In this document: in pieces, positions 14,512-15,943 of the stretch
Layout of the letters: each line of letters opens with the position of its first letter
Position numbering within the stretch: the first letter of the stretch is position 1
Assembly (NCBI GenBank): GCA_039933015.1
Contig: JBDTOX010000039.1
Coordinates: forward strand, 1 to 15,943
DNA from: JBDTOX01 sp039933015
GTDB taxonomy: Bacteria > Pseudomonadota > Gammaproteobacteria > Burkholderiales > Methylophilaceae
Length of the DNA stretch: 15,943 bases
Direction: 5' to 3'
Notes under the pieces: generated by a model
What the model was told of the DNA's origin: nothing
Database searches by the model: none
The model's input: the letters and a program-made list of their open reading frames with translations, nothing else
Position numbers and translations under genes: made by a program

Positions 14512-14763
14512 TTAATTCAATACTAACGCCAGTTTGGTTTCGATTGCCCGGACCATATCCATGATCTGGTTATCCAGTTTGGCTGGCGCGCTATTCCATA
14601 TGGCATCCTCTTCAAGTGATGAAGAAACCATGGGTAATAGGTCAAAGTCTATGAATTTTCCTTCTTTAATATCCAGTACCTTAATTCCATCTTCATGGTC
14701 TACAAGGTCCCAGTTGTCGGGTATTTCCAGTTCAGCGTTTATTGTTACCTGTAGCTTTTTCAT
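14512..14763 (-). CDS. Hypothetical protein, 83 aa
   Basis: A small acidic soluble protein starting MKKLQVTINAELEIPDNWDL. It has no signal peptide, membrane segment or cysteine. The start looks like a beta-strand followed by a short acidic stretch (VDHEDGIKVLDIKEG), then an amphipathic C-terminal helix (about 62-83). I do not recognise a family. A weak AGAAG lies upstream of the ATG. The 20-nt spacing to the DUF2721 gene suggests co-transcription, with this gene first. Codon use looks ordinary. Confidence 0.65.
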   Translation of the reverse strand: MKKLQVTINAELEIPDNWDLVDHEDGIKVLDIKEGKFIDFDLLPMVSSSLEEDAIWNSAPAKLDNQIMDMVRAIETKLALVLN

Positions 14764-14843
14764 GATCTAGCTTCTCATTTGATTAGTGGGCACATGATTG
14801 CATATGGCGGCGGGGTTGGGGTATTTTAGACGAAGGAGAAGCA

Positions 14844-14897
14844 GTGTGGTATCTGAAACCTGATGAAACTAATTATTATGGAATAATGCCCAATTAA
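14844..14897 (+). CDS. Possible 17-aa leader ORF upstream of msrB
   Basis: AAGGAG (14833-14838) sits five bases before a GTG that opens 17 codons, MWYLKPDETNYYGIMPN, ending in TAA 28 bases before the msrB ATG. The ribosome binding site is as good as that of msrB itself. It could be a leader peptide or a chance frame. No hairpin or T run between it and msrB points to classical attenuation. Confidence 0.3.
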   Translation: MWYLKPDETNYYGIMPN

Positions 14898-14925
14898 AAT
14901 AATTGCAGTGGAACCGGGAGTCATC

Positions 14926-15318
14926 ATGAAAAAAGTCATCAAGTCAGATGCAGAGTGGCGATCACAGCTATCCCCCATTCAGTATGAGGTAACCCGCCAT
15001 GCTGCCACCGAGCGCCCCGGTACTGGCGAGTATGTAAGCCACGATCAGCATGGCATATATACCTGTGTATGTTGCGGCACGCCTTTGTTTGAATCAGATG
15101 CCAAGTTCAATGCAGGCTGCGGCTGGCCAAGCTATTTCAAGCCGTTAAATCCGGATAATGTGCGTGAGGAGAGGGATGTTTCCTTGGGGATGAGGCGCAT
15201 CGAAGTGCTATGTAATGTCTGCGACGCACACCTGGGCCACGTATTTCCCGATGGGCCGCCGCCAACAGGACTACGTTACTGTATTAACTCGGCATCGCTG
15301 AGTTTCGAGCCCAAGTAA
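14926..15318 (+). CDS. msrB: Peptide-methionine (R)-S-oxide reductase MsrB
   Basis: MsrB reduces the R form of methionine sulfoxide in proteins, using thioredoxin. At 130 aa it is a full stand-alone MsrB without a signal peptide, so it is cytoplasmic. Structural zinc is held by C47/C50 (YTCVCCG) and C96/C99 (CNVC). GCGWPSYF (64-71) and HLGHVFPDGP (102-111) are family motifs. The catalytic residue is C119 in RYCINSASLSF. C65 in GCGWPS may be the resolving cysteine. I start at the ATG at 14926 because GGGAG ends five bases before it; a GTG at 14908 would add six residues. The CDGSH gene follows 135 nt later on the same strand. Confidence 0.96.
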   Translation: MKKVIKSDAEWRSQLSPIQYEVTRHAATERPGTGEYVSHDQHGIYTCVCCGTPLFESDAKFNAGCGWPSYFKPLNPDNVREERDVSLGMRRIEVLCNVCDAHLGHVFPDGPPPTGLRYCINSASLSFEPK

Positions 15319-15335
15319 TGTATCAAGCAATATCA

Positions 15336-15365
15336 GGGAAGTAAGTTATTCCCGGGCTGTTTTCT
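15336..15365 (+). terminator. Weak terminator candidate after msrB
   Basis: GGGAA (15336-15340) can pair with TTCCC (15349-15353), followed after GGGCTG by TTTTCTG. The stem is short and the T run is delayed, so this is only a candidate. Confidence 0.25.
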
Positions 15366-15412
15366 GTTATTGGCATTTACTTGAGATAGCTAATTACTAA
15401 GCCTAGACTGAA

Positions 15413-15433
15413 CGTGTATGGTTTTTCATACGC
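15413..15433 (+). other. Small hairpin in the leader of the CDGSH gene
   Basis: GTGTATG and CATACGC can form seven pairs (one G-U) around a T-rich loop, about 20 bases before the preferred start. An in-frame ATG at 15418 lies inside the stem, which argues against its use as the start. Confidence 0.3.
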
Positions 15434-15453
15434 ACCTAACTTGGGAGCAGACC

Positions 15454-15693
15454 ATGACACTACCTGTGAGAGCAGCCAACGGGCCTTTTCCGGTGGAAGT
15501 GGAAAAAGGCAAAAGTTACTACTGGTGTGCTTGTGGGCGCAGCAAGTCCCAGCCTTTTTGTGATGGTTCGCATGCTGACACTGATATTACCCCGATAAAG
15601 TATGTGGCTGAAGATGATGAAACTGTGTATTTCTGCGGGTGTAAGCAGAGTGGCAGTCGGCCTGTGTGCGACGGCACCCATGCCAAGGGCTAG
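15454..15693 (+). CDS. Tandem CDGSH iron-sulfur domain protein
   Basis: A 79-aa protein made almost only of two CDGSH-type (zf-CDGSH, mitoNEET-like) 2Fe-2S sites. Site 1 is CACGRSKSQPFCDGSH (C25, C27, C36, H40) and site 2 is CGCKQSGSRPVCDGTH (C61, C63, C72, H76). The 3Cys-1His ligation gives labile, redox-active, pH-sensitive clusters; bacterial roles are unclear. The start at 15454 is supported by GGGAG six bases upstream; the in-frame ATG at 15418 would add 12 residues and lies in a hairpin. It follows msrB on the same strand, which hints at a shared redox-stress context. Confidence 0.93.
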   Translation: MTLPVRAANGPFPVEVEKGKSYYWCACGRSKSQPFCDGSHADTDITPIKYVAEDDETVYFCGCKQSGSRPVCDGTHAKG

Positions 15694-15943
15694 TTGGCAT
15701 CAGGGCAAGTTGCAGACAAAAAACAACAGGCTTGCATGCATTGAAAATGTAAGTCTTTGAATTATTGCTGGCGATGGGGCTTAAGTTTTACCTATGGGCC
15801 CATCACCTTGGCTGGCATCGGTTATCGCGGACGCACCCGCATCATGAGTATTTGGATGAGCACATTATTATGCAATCTCATACTCTAGCCTAAGGTTTCC
15901 ACAGCGGTTTATCAGCTTAATTACAGATGTTGCCAAAGTTTCA
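15694..15943. other. Right-end non-coding stretch
   Basis: No convincing gene is visible in the last 250 bases on either strand. ATGGGCCCAT (15794-15803) is a 10-bp palindrome, and GCCCATC (15798-15804) could also pair with GATGGGGC (15773-15780). It may be the promoter side of a gene beyond the window. Confidence 0.4.

Noticed and set aside
1..15943. CRISPR arrays, transposons, prophage or toxin-antitoxin modules
   Set aside because: No spaced direct-repeat series, no transposase, integrase or phage structural motif, and no recognisable toxin-antitoxin pair was seen in any translated frame.

Overview
The window reads as an ordinary chromosomal stretch of a proteobacterium, most likely a betaproteobacterium (Nitrosomonadales/Gallionellaceae-like is my best guess, from gene content and protein style only). 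GC is near 50 %. Genes are densely packed on both strands. There is no rRNA, tRNA, CRISPR array, transposase or phage gene.

Layout: (1) Positions 1-355 hold the edge of a possible minus-strand gene and the leader of mscL. (2) mscL (356-796, +) encodes a mechanosensitive channel with a C-terminal zinc-ribbon tail; it converges on the minus-strand operon miaB-phoH/ybeZ-ybeY-corC/ybeX (4688 down to 1012), which covers tRNA modification, ribosome-associated RNA metabolism and a CBS-domain protein. The lnt gene that ends this operon in E. coli is not here. (3) cysG (4850-6250, +) is a trifunctional siroheme synthase divergent from miaB. (4) An OmpR/EnvZ pair on the minus strand (ompR 7786-8514, then envZ 6283-7602) has a 183-nt structured gap between its genes. 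(5) Divergent from ompR is a secreted EF-hand protein (8846-9415, +). The shared 331-bp region carries OmpR-box-like hexamers in 10-11 bp phase. (6) A FemAB/GNAT-like DUF482 protein (9615-10739, +) converges on a CoA-disulfide reductase-rhodanese fusion (10882-12612, -). (7) An AlkA/Mag-type DNA glycosylase (13010-13684, +) is preceded by a 32-codon ORF that overlaps it by ATGA. (8) A minus-strand group encodes an 83-aa unknown protein, a DUF2721 membrane protein and a secreted PsiF-repeat protein. (9) msrB and a tandem CDGSH iron-sulfur protein (+) lie at the right end.

Taken together the window is housekeeping plus envelope, osmotic and redox stress genes (MscL, OmpR/EnvZ, CoADR-Rhd, MsrB, CDGSH, AlkA). 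I see no multigene system that is plainly new. The points most worth a second look are the OmpR-box-like array serving ompR and a secreted calcium-binding-type protein, the nested RNA structure between ompR and envZ, two tiny ORFs with strong ribosome binding sites just upstream of alkA-like and msrB, and an open frame interrupted by one TGA at the left edge.
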